Shown here in pieces: positions 1 to 8,895 of a stretch of DNA of 48,341 bases. The DNA lies in contig CAZKWE010000062.1 of the NCBI GenBank assembly GCA_964556545.1, positions 1 through 48,341 on the forward strand. Reading direction: 5' to 3'. Position 1 is the stretch's first letter; every line of letters starts with the position of its first letter. The notes beneath the pieces were generated by a model. The model saw nothing but the letters and a program-made list of their open reading frames with translations, was not told the DNA's origin and searched no databases. The position numbers and the translations under genes were made by a program. This stretch comes from JALSKU01 sp964556545 (GTDB lineage: Bacteria > Campylobacterota > Campylobacteria > Campylobacterales > JALSKU01).

Positions 1-46
1 TAAATAAAACAATCATGTTTTAAAAAAAACACAAACAAAAATAAAA

Positions 47-174
47 TCATGATTGTTTCTCTCGCCGACAGGCGTAGCATAAGTTTTACCCCACAAAATT
101 TTAAAATTTTGTGGGGACCCCAAAGTGATAGGAATTTTTGCCGGAATTCATTTCCGGCAAAAAGGAGATTTTAA
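47..174 (+). repeat. Structured direct repeat, copy 1
   Basis: Bases 47-168 are identical to 9313-9434, and similarity continues to about 174 with one mismatch. The unit holds several inverted repeats: a CGCC-GACA-GGCG mini-hairpin (63-74), a perfect 28-bp palindrome (89-116), and a 12-bp stem with loop TTCAT (135-146/152-163) whose 3' arm runs into a Shine-Dalgarno-like AAGGAG (162-167). Upstream, AAACAATCATG (7-17) can pair with CATGATTGTTT (48-58) across 30 nt. A GTG at 176 follows the Shine-Dalgarno, but that reading frame runs into the 3' end of the convergent thiC gene and has no recognisable product. This copy therefore looks orphaned. It may be a 3'-end structure for thiC, a relic of a lost gene's leader, or a mobile non-coding unit. 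Confidence 0.85.
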
Positions 175-265
175 GGTGAAAATTTCCCTGCAAATACTTC
201 GTAAAATTTCTTATATCATACCGATACTCTTTAGATGCAAATATAAGCACATAATCACAAAATTA

Positions 266-2137
266 TCAAAGATATATTTTATTGCCTTTTTCCCTAAAAT
301 ACTCCGCCTGCTCTTTTAATCCTTCTTCCAAAGCTTTATCAACATCATTTATCTCCTTCTCTTTTGCATATTCTCTAACTTCTTCGGTTATTTTCATAGA
401 GCAAAACTTTGGTCCGCACATTGAGCAGAAATGAGCTACTTTGGCACTCTCTTTCGGAAGTGTATCATCATGAAATTCTCTTGCACGATCCGGATCAAAT
501 CCTATATTGAACTGGTCATACCACCTAAACTCAAATCTTGCTTTGCTCATAGCATTGTCTCTTATCTGGGCCGCAGGATATCCTTTGGCCAAATCTGCAG
601 CATGTGCTGCAATTTTATAAGTTACAATTCCTTCTCTGACATCTTCTTTGTTTGGAAGTCCAAGATGTTCTTTTGGTGTAACATAGCAAAGCATTGCAGT
701 TCCGTACCATCCTATTTGTGCCGCACCTATAGCTGAGGTTATATGATCATATCCGGGAGCCACATCACTTACCAATGGCCCCAAAGTGTAAAAAGGAGCT
801 TCATGACACTCTTTTAACTCTTTGGTCATATTTTCTTTTATCATATGCATAGGTACATGTCCGGGACCCTCTATCATTACTTGTACATCATGTTTCCAAG
901 CAATTTTGGTTAACTCTCCCAATGTTTCAAGTTCGGCAAATTGTGCTTCATCATTTGCATCATAAATTGATCCCGGTCTTAAACCGTCTCCCAATGAAAA
1001 AGCCACATCATAAGTTTTCATAATATCACATATATCTTCAAAATGTTCATACAAAAAACTCTCTTTATGATGAAACAGGCACCATTTTGCCATAATAGAA
1101 CCTCCTCTTGAAACAATTCCCGTAAGTCTTTTGGCAGTCATAGGTATATATTTGAGCCTGACTCCAGCATGAATGGTAAAATAATCCACTCCTTGTTCGG
1201 CCTGTTCTATAAGAGTATCTCTAAAGATTTCCCAAGTTAAATTTTCAGCAATTCCGTTTACTTTCTCAAGTGCCTGATATATAGGAACTGTTCCTATAGG
1301 AACAGGAGAATTTCTTACTATCCATTCTCTTGTTTCATGTATGTTTGCTCCGGTTGAAAGATCCATAACGGTATCCCCGCCCCATCTTATCGACCATATC
1401 ATTTTTTCCACTTCTTCAGCAATCGAAGATGTTGTTGCCGAATTTCCTATATTGGCATTTATTTTTACCATAAAATTTCTGCCTATTATCATAGGTTCAA
1501 TTTCCGGATGATTTATATTGGCCGGAAGCACAGCTCTGCCTGCGGCTATCTCATCTCTTACAAATTCGGGGGTATAAACTTCAGGTATATTTGCACCAAA
1601 ACTCTCACCTTTATGATGAGTATTTAGCAATCTATTCTCTTTGACATACTCAAGCATTTGATTTTCTCTTATGGCAACAAATTCCATCTCCGGTGTTATA
1701 ATACCTTTTCTAGCCAAATGCATTTGAGTGACATTGCATCCCGGTTTGGATTTTTTCGGTTTTCTTATATTTGGAAATCTTATACTTTTTAAATTTTCAT
1801 TACCGTATCTTTCGTGAAAATATGATGAGCTAAAGTCATCTGATTCTTCTATATCATCTCTTTCGCTAATCCAGGATTCTCTTACGGGTTTTATACCGCG
1901 GGTTAAGTCTATCTTGACTTTGGGATCAGTATATGCTCCCATGGTATCATATACATACAAAGGAGGATTTTTCTCAAAAGTACCATCACTTTTTCTTGTA
2001 TCTTCAAGCGTAATTTTCCTAAACGGAACTTTTATATCATCTCTTGAGCCGTTTTTATAAACTTTTTGTGAACTTGGAAAATTCTTCAAAAGCAAGGGGT
2101 CAACATCTCTTAAAGTCTGTAACAGATCAGTTTTCAT
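266..2137 (-). CDS. thiC: Phosphomethylpyrimidine synthase ThiC
   Basis: A radical-SAM enzyme that rearranges aminoimidazole ribotide into hydroxymethylpyrimidine phosphate, the pyrimidine half of thiamine, in the cytoplasm. The 623-aa length matches the long form of the family, which carries the N-terminal ThiC-associated domain. The atypical cluster-binding motif CX2CX4C is visible near the C-terminus (C571, C574, C579). The ATG at 2137 is preceded by AGGAG (complement of 2145-2149), just downstream of the TPP riboswitch, so expression should fall when thiamine pyrophosphate is plentiful. No other thiamine gene is adjacent, so it appears monocistronic. Its 3' end converges on repeat copy 1. 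Confidence 0.97.
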   Translation of the reverse strand: MKTDLLQTLRDVDPLLLKNFPSSQKVYKNGSRDDIKVPFRKITLEDTRKSDGTFEKNPPLYVYDTMGAYTDPKVKIDLTRGIKPVRESWISERDDIEESDDFSSSYFHERYGNENLKSIRFPNIRKPKKSKPGCNVTQMHLARKGIITPEMEFVAIRENQMLEYVKENRLLNTHHKGESFGANIPEVYTPEFVRDEIAAGRAVLPANINHPEIEPMIIGRNFMVKINANIGNSATTSSIAEEVEKMIWSIRWGGDTVMDLSTGANIHETREWIVRNSPVPIGTVPIYQALEKVNGIAENLTWEIFRDTLIEQAEQGVDYFTIHAGVRLKYIPMTAKRLTGIVSRGGSIMAKWCLFHHKESFLYEHFEDICDIMKTYDVAFSLGDGLRPGSIYDANDEAQFAELETLGELTKIAWKHDVQVMIEGPGHVPMHMIKENMTKELKECHEAPFYTLGPLVSDVAPGYDHITSAIGAAQIGWYGTAMLCYVTPKEHLGLPNKEDVREGIVTYKIAAHAADLAKGYPAAQIRDNAMSKARFEFRWYDQFNIGFDPDRAREFHDDTLPKESAKVAHFCSMCGPKFCSMKITEEVREYAKEKEINDVDKALEEGLKEQAEYFREKGNKIYL

Positions 2138-2150
2138 AGTATTTCTCCTT

Positions 2151-2222
2151 CCTACGCCGGCATTATCCGGATCAGGTTAAAAGGGTATATTCTCAGCCGT
2201 TTTAAAACAGCACCCCCGGTAA
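2151..2222 (-). promoter_or_regulatory. TPP riboswitch (THI element) for thiC
   Basis: Read on the minus strand, the leader holds the hallmark conserved blocks of the TPP aptamer in order: GGGGTGC, GGCTGAGA, ATACCC, ACCTGATC, GGATAATGCCGGCGTAGG. The last block runs directly into the thiC Shine-Dalgarno (complement of 2145-2149), and P1-type pairing of the 5' ACC with GG near 2151 is possible. No separate U-run terminator is seen between aptamer and start codon. Translational control by occluding the ribosome site is therefore the likelier mechanism, which is an inference. Confidence 0.95.
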
Positions 2223-2250
2223 CAGTGGCAGTAGTTTAAAATTTTAGAAA

Positions 2251-2256
2251 ATTATA
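2251..2256 (-). promoter_or_regulatory. thiC promoter -10 element
   Basis: TATAAT on the minus strand, preceded by TGTG, about 29 nt upstream of the TPP aptamer. Transcription would start near 2244 and give a leader of about 107 nt. No clear -35 is visible, as is usual for sigma-70 promoters of Campylobacterota. Confidence 0.6.
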
Positions 2257-2307
2257 CACAATCAATCAAAAATTTAACTTAAGATAATATTTTAAGTGAT
2301 ATTTTGG

Positions 2308-2313
2308 TAAAAT
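2308..2313 (+). promoter_or_regulatory. valS promoter -10 element
   Basis: TAAAAT in the context ATTTTGGTAAAATG, about 30 nt upstream of the valS ATG. The same T-rich run plus GGTA(A/T)AAT arrangement precedes mlaA (TTTTTTGGTATAAT) and acnB (TTTTGGTACAAT), so it looks like the local sigma-70 promoter style. Confidence 0.45.
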
Positions 2314-2344
2314 GCACAAAATTTTTATATAAAGAGTTATAGCT

Positions 2345-4972
2345 ATGAGTGATAAAAAAAACACAATTTACAATCCAAAAGAGATAGAGGATAAATTTTA
2401 CAGTATTTGGGAAGAAAGAGGCTATTTTGAGATAGACGGCAACAAGCAGATACAAGAAAAAGATAAAAACTTTTGTATCATGATGCCTCCTCCTAATGTT
2501 ACAGGAAGTCTGCATATAGGACATGCACTGACTTTTACTCTTCAAGATATACTAACAAGATACAAAAGAATGGACGGTTACAAAACTCTTTGGCAACCCG
2601 GAACCGATCATGCAGGAATTGCAACCCAGAATGTGGTAGAAAAACAAATCCTAAAAGAGGGAAAAACAAAAGAAGAACTCGGAAGAGAAGAGTTTTTAAA
2701 ACGAGTTTGGGAGTGGAAAAAATTTAGTGGCGGAACCATTGTGCACCAAATGAGAAAACTTGGTATTTCTCCTGCTTGGAGCAGAGAAAGATTTACTATG
2801 GATGAAGGACTTAAAAAAGCAGTTAAAAAAGCTTTTGTCCAACTTTACAATGAGGGTTTAATCGTAAGAGGAAACTATATGGTCAATTGGTGTACCCATG
2901 ATGGTGCTTTAAGTGATATAGAAGTTGAATATGAAGAAAACCATCAAAAACTTTATTATATAAAATATCCCTTAAAAGATAGTAATGATTTTATAACAGT
3001 AGCTACCACAAGACCTGAAACATACTTTGGCGATACTGCGGTCATGGTAAATCCAAATGATAAAAAATACGAAAAACTTGTTGGCAAAAAGGCAATACTT
3101 CCTCTGATAAATAAAGAAATACCTATCATTGCCGATGAACATGTTGATATGGATTTTGGAACGGGTGCGGTAAAAGTTACCCCCGCACACGACATAAATG
3201 ACTATGAAGTAGGAAAAAGACATAATTTGGACTTTATAACCGTATTTGATGAAAAGGGTATCTTAAATGAATATGCAGGTGAATTTCAAGGAATAGAAAG
3301 ACTCCAATCCAGAGACAAAATAGTCAAAAAACTCGAACAAGAAGGTTTTATAGAAAAAATTGAAGATTATACCAATCAAGTTGGCCACTGTTACAGATGC
3401 AAAAATATAGTTGAACCGTATATATCAAAACAGTGGTTTGTAAAAAAAGAGATAGCTGATAGAGCAATTAAGAAAACAAATGAAGGAGAAGCTTCATTTT
3501 ATCCCTCTCATTGGATAAATTCGTATAATGCTTGGATGAAAGATTTAAGAGATTGGTGCATTTCAAGACAGCTTTGGTGGGGACATAGAATACCTGTATT
3601 TTACTGTGATGAATGCGGACATGAATGGGCAAGCGAAGAAGACAAACCAAATGCTTGTCCGAAATGCGGTTCTAAAAACTTTCATCAAGATCCCGATGTA
3701 CTTGATACATGGTTTAGCAGTGGTCTATGGCCTTTTTCTACTCTTGGTTGGGGCAATGGTGAAGAATTTAAAGGCATAAAATGGTTTGAAAATGATTTAA
3801 AAGAGTTTTATCCGAATTCCATACTTATAACAGGATTTGATATACTCTTTTTCTGGGTAGCAAGGATGATGTTTAGTGGTGAACATTTCCTAAAAGAGCT
3901 TCCTTTTAAAGATATATATCTTCATGCACTTGTCAAAGACGAGCATGGTCAGAAAATGAGCAAATCAAAAGGGAATGTTATAGACCCGCTTGATATGATA
4001 GAAGAATACAGTGCCGATACTCTAAGATTTACACTTGCCATTTTGGCTGTTCAAGGAAGAGATATAAAATTATCAAAAGAAAAAACCGAACAAATTAGAA
4101 ATTTTACCAATAAACTTTACAATGCTTCAAGATATTTTTTAATGTATCAGGATAGTTTTAAAGATATGAACGAGATAAAATTTCAAACTGATCTTGGAAA
4201 GTATATGAAAAGCAGATTTGCATTTGCCGTCAAAGAAACAAGAGAATTTTTAAATGTTTACAGATTTAATGATGCGGCTACGGTATTGTACAGATTTTTA
4301 TGGGGAGAGTTTTGCGACTGGGGAATAGAATTTTCCAAAGCTTCAAAAGAGAGTATCAATGAGCTTGGAAGCATTTATAAAGAAGCTATGAAACTGCTTC
4401 ATCCGTTTATGCCTTTCATAAGTGAGTATATTTATCAAACTATGTCAAATAAAACACTTCAAGAAAACAGTTCCATTATGGTTGCAAGATACCCAAGAAA
4501 CACAACAACAGATGAGGATATGGAAAAACTGTTCTCTTTGGCTCAAGAAGCAATCGTATCCATAAGAAGAGCAAAAGCCAATATAGAACTTGCCAATAAA
4601 AAGATTGATACTGCTGTTATAAAAACAAAAGATGCAGATAAATTAAAAGATGTAAAAAAATATATAGAGCTTCTTGCAAAAGTAAACAAAATAGACTTTA
4701 GCAACAAAATCATAGAAAATTCTATCAGTGATGTCAGTGATAATTTGGAAGTATTTATACCACTTGAAGGAGTTGATCTAAAACCCGTTATATCAAGACT
4801 TGAAAATCAGAAATTAAAACTTGAAAAAGAGATTGGTAAATTAAACGGTATGCTTAATAATGAAAATTTTTTAAAAAATGCTCCGAATGAGATAATTGAA
4901 CAAAATAAAACCGTTCTTAAAAAAGCAAAGGAAAATTTACAAAAAGTTGACGAAAGGTTAAAAAGTTTTTAA
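2345..4972 (+). CDS. valS: Valyl-tRNA synthetase
   Basis: Charges tRNA-Val with valine and edits mischarged threonine; a cytoplasmic class I synthetase. Length (875 aa) is normal. The first ATP-binding signature HIGH is at residues 57-60 within PPPNVTGSLHIGHAL, and KMSKS is at 537-541. The insert between the halves carries two CxxC pairs around residues 422-440 (YCDECG and CPKCG), a likely zinc-binding knuckle. The C-terminal ~70 residues are a Lys/Glu-rich coiled coil typical of ValRS. The start is the ATG at 2345. It is followed after a 54-nt gap by mlaA, which has its own promoter signal, so it is probably monocistronic. Confidence 0.97.
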   Translation: MSDKKNTIYNPKEIEDKFYSIWEERGYFEIDGNKQIQEKDKNFCIMMPPPNVTGSLHIGHALTFTLQDILTRYKRMDGYKTLWQPGTDHAGIATQNVVEKQILKEGKTKEELGREEFLKRVWEWKKFSGGTIVHQMRKLGISPAWSRERFTMDEGLKKAVKKAFVQLYNEGLIVRGNYMVNWCTHDGALSDIEVEYEENHQKLYYIKYPLKDSNDFITVATTRPETYFGDTAVMVNPNDKKYEKLVGKKAILPLINKEIPIIADEHVDMDFGTGAVKVTPAHDINDYEVGKRHNLDFITVFDEKGILNEYAGEFQGIERLQSRDKIVKKLEQEGFIEKIEDYTNQVGHCYRCKNIVEPYISKQWFVKKEIADRAIKKTNEGEASFYPSHWINSYNAWMKDLRDWCISRQLWWGHRIPVFYCDECGHEWASEEDKPNACPKCGSKNFHQDPDVLDTWFSSGLWPFSTLGWGNGEEFKGIKWFENDLKEFYPNSILITGFDILFFWVARMMFSGEHFLKELPFKDIYLHALVKDEHGQKMSKSKGNVIDPLDMIEEYSADTLRFTLAILAVQGRDIKLSKEKTEQIRNFTNKLYNASRYFLMYQDSFKDMNEIKFQTDLGKYMKSRFAFAVKETREFLNVYRFNDAATVLYRFLWGEFCDWGIEFSKASKESINELGSIYKEAMKLLHPFMPFISEYIYQTMSNKTLQENSSIMVARYPRNTTTDEDMEKLFSLAQEAIVSIRRAKANIELANKKIDTAVIKTKDADKLKDVKKYIELLAKVNKIDFSNKIIENSISDVSDNLEVFIPLEGVDLKPVISRLENQKLKLEKEIGKLNGMLNNENFLKNAPNEIIEQNKTVLKKAKENLQKVDERLKSF

Positions 4973-4989
4973 AAAGTTTATTTTTTTGG

Positions 4990-4995
4990 TATAAT
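4990..4995 (+). promoter_or_regulatory. mlaA operon promoter -10 element
   Basis: TATAAT directly after a T-rich run and GGT, 32 nt upstream of the GTG start of mlaA. It would drive mlaA, mlaC and the RND permease as one operon. Confidence 0.55.
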
Positions 4996-5026
4996 AAACC
5001 TTTTAAATTTTACGAAAGGTGTATAT

Positions 5027-5761
5027 GTGAAGTTTTTTTTATCTATTTTATGTTTTTCACTAGTTGTATTTGCATCAAATGTACAAGATGATATAGCTAA
5101 CAGTTTTGACAACGAATACACTCAACAAACAAAAGAGGATTTTGATCCCTTAAGCAAATACAATAACTTTATGACAAATGTAAATGACAAATTTTATACG
5201 CACATACTCTTTCCGGTTGCCAAAGGATATAAAAAAATTATTCCAAAGCCTGCCAGAGAATCCGTATCAAATTTTTTTCATAATTTATTCTTTCCGGTTA
5301 GATTTGTAAACAATATCCTGCAGTTAAAATTTAAAAACTCTTTTGAAGAATTAGAGAGATTTGCTATCAATTCAACCGTAGGAGTTGCCGGTCTTTTTGA
5401 TGTAGCGGCTAAAAGAATGAAAATATATCCCCATGAAGAAGATCTTGGACAGACACTTGGTTTTTACGGTCTTGGCGGTGGTTTTCATATAGTATTGCCC
5501 ATACTCGGGCCATCAAACTTAAGAGATACCGTAGGTTTGGTAGGCGATTGGTATCTTGATCCAAAAATTTATATACAAAACAGAGGTTATAATTTAACGG
5601 ATAATGACACAGAGTCTTTTGGAGTAAGCAGTTTCAATGTTATCAACAGAGCTTCGTTCGACTATAAAAAATATGAAGCAATCAAAAAAGGCAATGTTCT
5701 GCTTTATCCTGTATTAAAAGACCTTTATGAAAAACATAGAAATAAACTTATAAAAGAATAG
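5027..5761 (+). CDS. mlaA: MlaA/VacJ family outer-membrane lipid-asymmetry protein
   Basis: MlaA sits in the outer membrane and removes mislocalised phospholipids from its outer leaflet, passing them to periplasmic MlaC. The 244-aa protein has an N-terminal hydrophobic signal (residues 1-16). It also has the family core: NLFFPVRFVNN (about 86-96), FAINSTVGVAGLFD, EEDLGQTLGFYGLGGG, and LPILGPSNLRDTVG. The start codon is GTG with GAAAGG upstream. In many proteobacteria MlaA is a lipoprotein, but no lipobox cysteine is visible at the signal-peptide end (VVFASNVQ), so this copy may be anchored differently. mlaC follows after 9 nt. The gene trio matches a Campylobacter arrangement (vacJ, mlaC-like, RND protein). 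Confidence 0.92.
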   Translation: MKFFLSILCFSLVVFASNVQDDIANSFDNEYTQQTKEDFDPLSKYNNFMTNVNDKFYTHILFPVAKGYKKIIPKPARESVSNFFHNLFFPVRFVNNILQLKFKNSFEELERFAINSTVGVAGLFDVAAKRMKIYPHEEDLGQTLGFYGLGGGFHIVLPILGPSNLRDTVGLVGDWYLDPKIYIQNRGYNLTDNDTESFGVSSFNVINRASFDYKKYEAIKKGNVLLYPVLKDLYEKHRNKLIKE

Positions 5762-5770
5762 GAAAAATAC

Positions 5771-6346
5771 ATGAAAAAAATAATTATTGCACTACTGCTC
5801 ATATTTAATGTTTCGCTTTTTGCAATTCAAGGTAATGATATCAAACATTCTATGGATATCAAAATACACAAAGCTTTACAAATACTCAAAAACAAAAAGA
5901 ATACTACCGAAGAAAAAGCACAAAAAATTTTTAAAATATTTGATGAAATGTTTGATTATAACCTTATGGCAAGACTCTCTCTCGGGAAAAAAGAGTGGAT
6001 GAATATAGATAACAATCAAAGAAAAAAATATGTGGATAATTTTATAAGACTTTTAAAAGAATCCTTTATAGAAAAGTTAAAACTTTATAATAATCAACAG
6101 ATAAAAATCGAAGACTTTCTACAAACAAGATCATCAAGAGCAATACTTAAAACTTCCATTGTTGATAAAAAAGACAAAACGGAAGTGGATTACAAATTTT
6201 ACCATTCAAGAAAAAGAGGATGGATTATATATGATGTTATAGTAGCAGGTGTCAGCATTATACAAAGTTATAGAAAACAGTTTGCAGATATCCTGCAAAA
6301 CAATAATTTTGATAAATTTTTAAAGTCCATGAAAAAAACCTCTTGA
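5771..6346 (+). CDS. mlaC: MlaC/Ttg2D family periplasmic phospholipid-binding protein
   Basis: Periplasmic carrier expected to shuttle phospholipid between the MlaA complex and an inner-membrane partner. The 191-aa length and fold pattern fit the Tgt2/MlaC family: a signal peptide (residues 1-18, ending LFAIQ), a helical N-terminal half (EEKAQKIFKIFDEMFDYNLM), and the C-terminal KTEVDYKFYHSRKRGWIIYDV-type strand region with the conserved W-x-I-YDV. Translation begins at an ATG 9 nt after mlaA, and its stop lies 4 nt before the RND permease, so the three are co-translated. The canonical partner MlaFEDB is not in the window; the adjacent RND protein is the likelier partner by position. Confidence 0.88.
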   Translation: MKKIIIALLLIFNVSLFAIQGNDIKHSMDIKIHKALQILKNKKNTTEEKAQKIFKIFDEMFDYNLMARLSLGKKEWMNIDNNQRKKYVDNFIRLLKESFIEKLKLYNNQQIKIEDFLQTRSSRAILKTSIVDKKDKTEVDYKFYHSRKRGWIIYDVIVAGVSIIQSYRKQFADILQNNNFDKFLKSMKKTS

Positions 6347-6350
6347 AATA

Positions 6351-8732
6351 ATGCTTGAAAGTTTTTTCAAAAATTTCATACTAAAATACCCTAAAACAGT
6401 ATTGGCAATACTGATACCCCTGTTTGTTTATCTTGCTTTTGTATCGGTTCATCTAAAAATAGATACCAGCTCTAAAAGCCTGCTGATGGATAATGATCCC
6501 GATCTTGCATTTTTACATAAAATAAATAAAGATTTTTACAATCCCGATATACTTGTAATAACTTATACGCCAAATACCCCTTTATTTTCAAACGATAGTT
6601 TAAACACCATAAAAGATATAAGCAAAAAACTAAAAACCATCTCGAATATCAATTCCGTTACCTCCATATTGAATGTTCCACTTCTGCAAAACAAAGAGTT
6701 GCCAATTACGGATCTGCTTGATAAAGTTCCAACCTTATTAGATAAAAACATAAGCTTACCTTTAGCAAAAAAGGAATTTTTAACAAGCCCGCTGTATAAA
6801 AATAATTTGGTAAGTAGTGATTTAAAAACAACTGCAATTATACTAAATCTTAAAACAGACAATGACCCTGCTTTACTACCAAGGCATCTGTTTTTACAAA
6901 AAATACGAAAAATTCTTTCACTGTACTCAAATAAAGGAAAGCTGTTTTTAGGTGGGGTGGATATGATAAGCGATGATATGATTGGTTTTGTCAAAAATGA
7001 TATTTTTGTTTATGGTATTTCTCTCACGCTGATACTCATAGTTATACTTTGGATAATTTTTAAAGAGTTTGTATGGATTTTTATGCCTCTTTTGATTTCT
7101 ATTATTTCCATTGTTACCACTTCGGCTTTTATAGTATTTTTTCATTGGAATGTCACTATCGTTTCATCAAATTTTGTCTCCTTGCAACTCATCATCACTT
7201 TATCTATTATTCTTCATTTGATAGTCAGATATAGAGAAATTGCTTTACTTGAACCGCATTTTACAAAAAAACAAATTATACTAACTACCATAACATCAAA
7301 AGCAAAACCATCTTTTTTTGCCATTGCCACAACTGTTGTAGGCTTTGCTTCTTTGGTTTTTTCCGGTATAAAACCGGTACTTTATCTTGGGCTTATGATG
7401 AGTCTTGGCATATCTGTATCACTTATCGTATCTTTTGTCCTGTTCGGCACAATTATGATGCTTGTATCAAAAAAAGTACCAAAAATAAAAAATAATAAAG
7501 ATAAAAAATTCTCTTTTATGCACCATGTCATAACAAGTGTTGAAAGAAGAGGAAAAAGTATAACAGCTATAACTATAATCATAATTATATTTTCTCTCAG
7601 CGGTGCTCCAAGATTGTTGGTTGAAAATAGTTTTATAAATTATTTTAAATCAACTACGCAGATATATAAAAGTTTAAAGACAATAGATCAAAAATTAGGC
7701 GGTACAACACCTCTTGATGTTGTTTTAACCTTTAAACAGGAAAAAGGACCAACTAAAAGTATATCAAAACCAAATACTCTTGATACGGGGGATAGTTTTG
7801 ACAGTTTTGAGGAGGAGTATGAGGAAAATGCCAATGATCCGAAGTATTGGTTTACTCCCTCTAAAATGCAAACCATACAAAAAGTACACGATTATCTTGA
7901 AGCAAATCCCTATATAGGAAGTGTTCAATCTTTGGCAACACTTCTTAAAATTGGCAAAATACTGAAAAAAGGTAAAGAATTTGACAGTTTTGATATGGCC
8001 CTAGTATACAAAAAACTTCCTGAAAAATTTAAAAAGATACTTTTATTACCCTATGTAAATATCTCAAAAAACGAGCTAAGAGTGGCAACAAGGATAATTG
8101 ACTCAAATAAAAGTTTAAGGAGAAATGCTCTTATACATAAAATAAATAAAGATTTATCAAAAGTAATCAACCCTAAAATTGCGACCTTTAAACTTGGTAA
8201 TTTGATGATACTTTACAATAATGTACTCCAATCGCTTTATCATTCTCAGATTCTGACAATGGGCATAACCCTTATAGCACTTTTTTTAATGTTTGTAATA
8301 CTTTTTAAATCATTTAAAATCGCATTGATTGCAATTTTCAGCAATGTAATTCCCATTGGAGTTGTATTTGGCATAATGGGCTGGGGAGAAATACCGCTTG
8401 ATATGATGACTATAACCATTGCATCTATAAGTATGGGTATAGGAGTAGATGATACCATACATTACATACACCGTTTTAAAGAAGAATTTAAAAAGGATAA
8501 AAACTATATAAAAGCTATGAGAAGATCGCATCAAAGTATAGGATATGCTATGTTTTATACAACTTTGGCTATAGTTCTTGGCTTTAGCATCCTTGTAACT
8601 TCCAATTTCATACCTACTATCTACTTTGGTCTTTTAACTGTAGCTGTTATGTTTATAGCCCTTCTTTGTGCCCTCTTGTTGCTTCCTATGCTTATCATAA
8701 AATTCAAACCTCTTTGCACAAATAGTAAATAA
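6351..8732 (+). CDS. RND/MMPL-family lipid exporter
   Basis: A 793-aa inner-membrane protein of the RND superfamily (MMPL or hopanoid-exporter-like branch). It has two repeats, each of one leading transmembrane helix, a large periplasmic loop and five clustered helices: TM1 about 12-32, TM2-6 about 220-375, TM7 about 404-420, TM8-12 about 630-785. The second cluster holds the family motif SMGIGVDDTIHYIHRF, whose paired aspartates are expected to relay protons. Translation starts 4 nt after mlaC, so it is co-translated. By context it probably moves lipid between the inner membrane and MlaC, driven by the proton gradient. The substrate and direction are not proven. No TolC or membrane-fusion partner is adjacent. 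Confidence 0.85.
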   Translation: MLESFFKNFILKYPKTVLAILIPLFVYLAFVSVHLKIDTSSKSLLMDNDPDLAFLHKINKDFYNPDILVITYTPNTPLFSNDSLNTIKDISKKLKTISNINSVTSILNVPLLQNKELPITDLLDKVPTLLDKNISLPLAKKEFLTSPLYKNNLVSSDLKTTAIILNLKTDNDPALLPRHLFLQKIRKILSLYSNKGKLFLGGVDMISDDMIGFVKNDIFVYGISLTLILIVILWIIFKEFVWIFMPLLISIISIVTTSAFIVFFHWNVTIVSSNFVSLQLIITLSIILHLIVRYREIALLEPHFTKKQIILTTITSKAKPSFFAIATTVVGFASLVFSGIKPVLYLGLMMSLGISVSLIVSFVLFGTIMMLVSKKVPKIKNNKDKKFSFMHHVITSVERRGKSITAITIIIIIFSLSGAPRLLVENSFINYFKSTTQIYKSLKTIDQKLGGTTPLDVVLTFKQEKGPTKSISKPNTLDTGDSFDSFEEEYEENANDPKYWFTPSKMQTIQKVHDYLEANPYIGSVQSLATLLKIGKILKKGKEFDSFDMALVYKKLPEKFKKILLLPYVNISKNELRVATRIIDSNKSLRRNALIHKINKDLSKVINPKIATFKLGNLMILYNNVLQSLYHSQILTMGITLIALFLMFVILFKSFKIALIAIFSNVIPIGVVFGIMGWGEIPLDMMTITIASISMGIGVDDTIHYIHRFKEEFKKDKNYIKAMRRSHQSIGYAMFYTTLAIVLGFSILVTSNFIPTIYFGLLTVAVMFIALLCALLLLPMLIIKFKPLCTNSK

Positions 8733-8745
8733 ATTGAATTTATTT
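8727..8745 (+). terminator. Weak A/T-only hairpin after the RND gene
   Basis: AAATAAATT-G-AATTTATTT followed by TTAAAA. The 7-9 bp A/T-only stem spans the stop codon of the RND gene and ends in a short T-run. It is the only terminator-like structure before the next promoter. Its stability is low. Confidence 0.3.
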
Positions 8746-8756
8746 TTAAAAAAGTA

Positions 8757-8784
8757 TTGATATTTGGTTTTTTTATGATATAAT
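8757..8784 (+). promoter_or_regulatory. Promoter of the RRM protein gene
   Basis: TTGATA (8757-8762), 16-nt spacer, TATAAT (8779-8784): the best sigma-70-like promoter in the window. It implies a leader of about 100 nt before the ATG at 8896, long for a 90-codon gene. Confidence 0.7.
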
Positions 8785-8895
8785 ACTCGTCAAGTATTAC
8801 TTAATGGTTGATATATTCACTTTTGCTTCTTTTTAGAAATCAAATGATTATGTTTTATTGTTGGGTAGTATAATTTTTCAAAGGAACACGAACAC

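Noticed and set aside
113..121. GGGG-A-CCCC as an additional hairpin in the repeat
   Set aside because: A one-base loop cannot close; GGGG is better used in the 28-bp palindrome.
1..180. CRISPR array made from the repeat
   Set aside because: Only two copies 9 kb apart, unit 122 bp, no spacers or cas genes.
125..319. Open frame of 64 codons starting in repeat copy 1 and ending inside the thiC 3' end
   Set aside because: The first 14 codons are repeat sequence shared with another locus; the rest has no recognisable domain and overlaps thiC.
431..736. Open frame of 101 codons on the plus strand inside thiC
   Set aside because: Antisense to a complete thiC; no ribosome site, and its residue pattern is that of a reverse-frame shadow.
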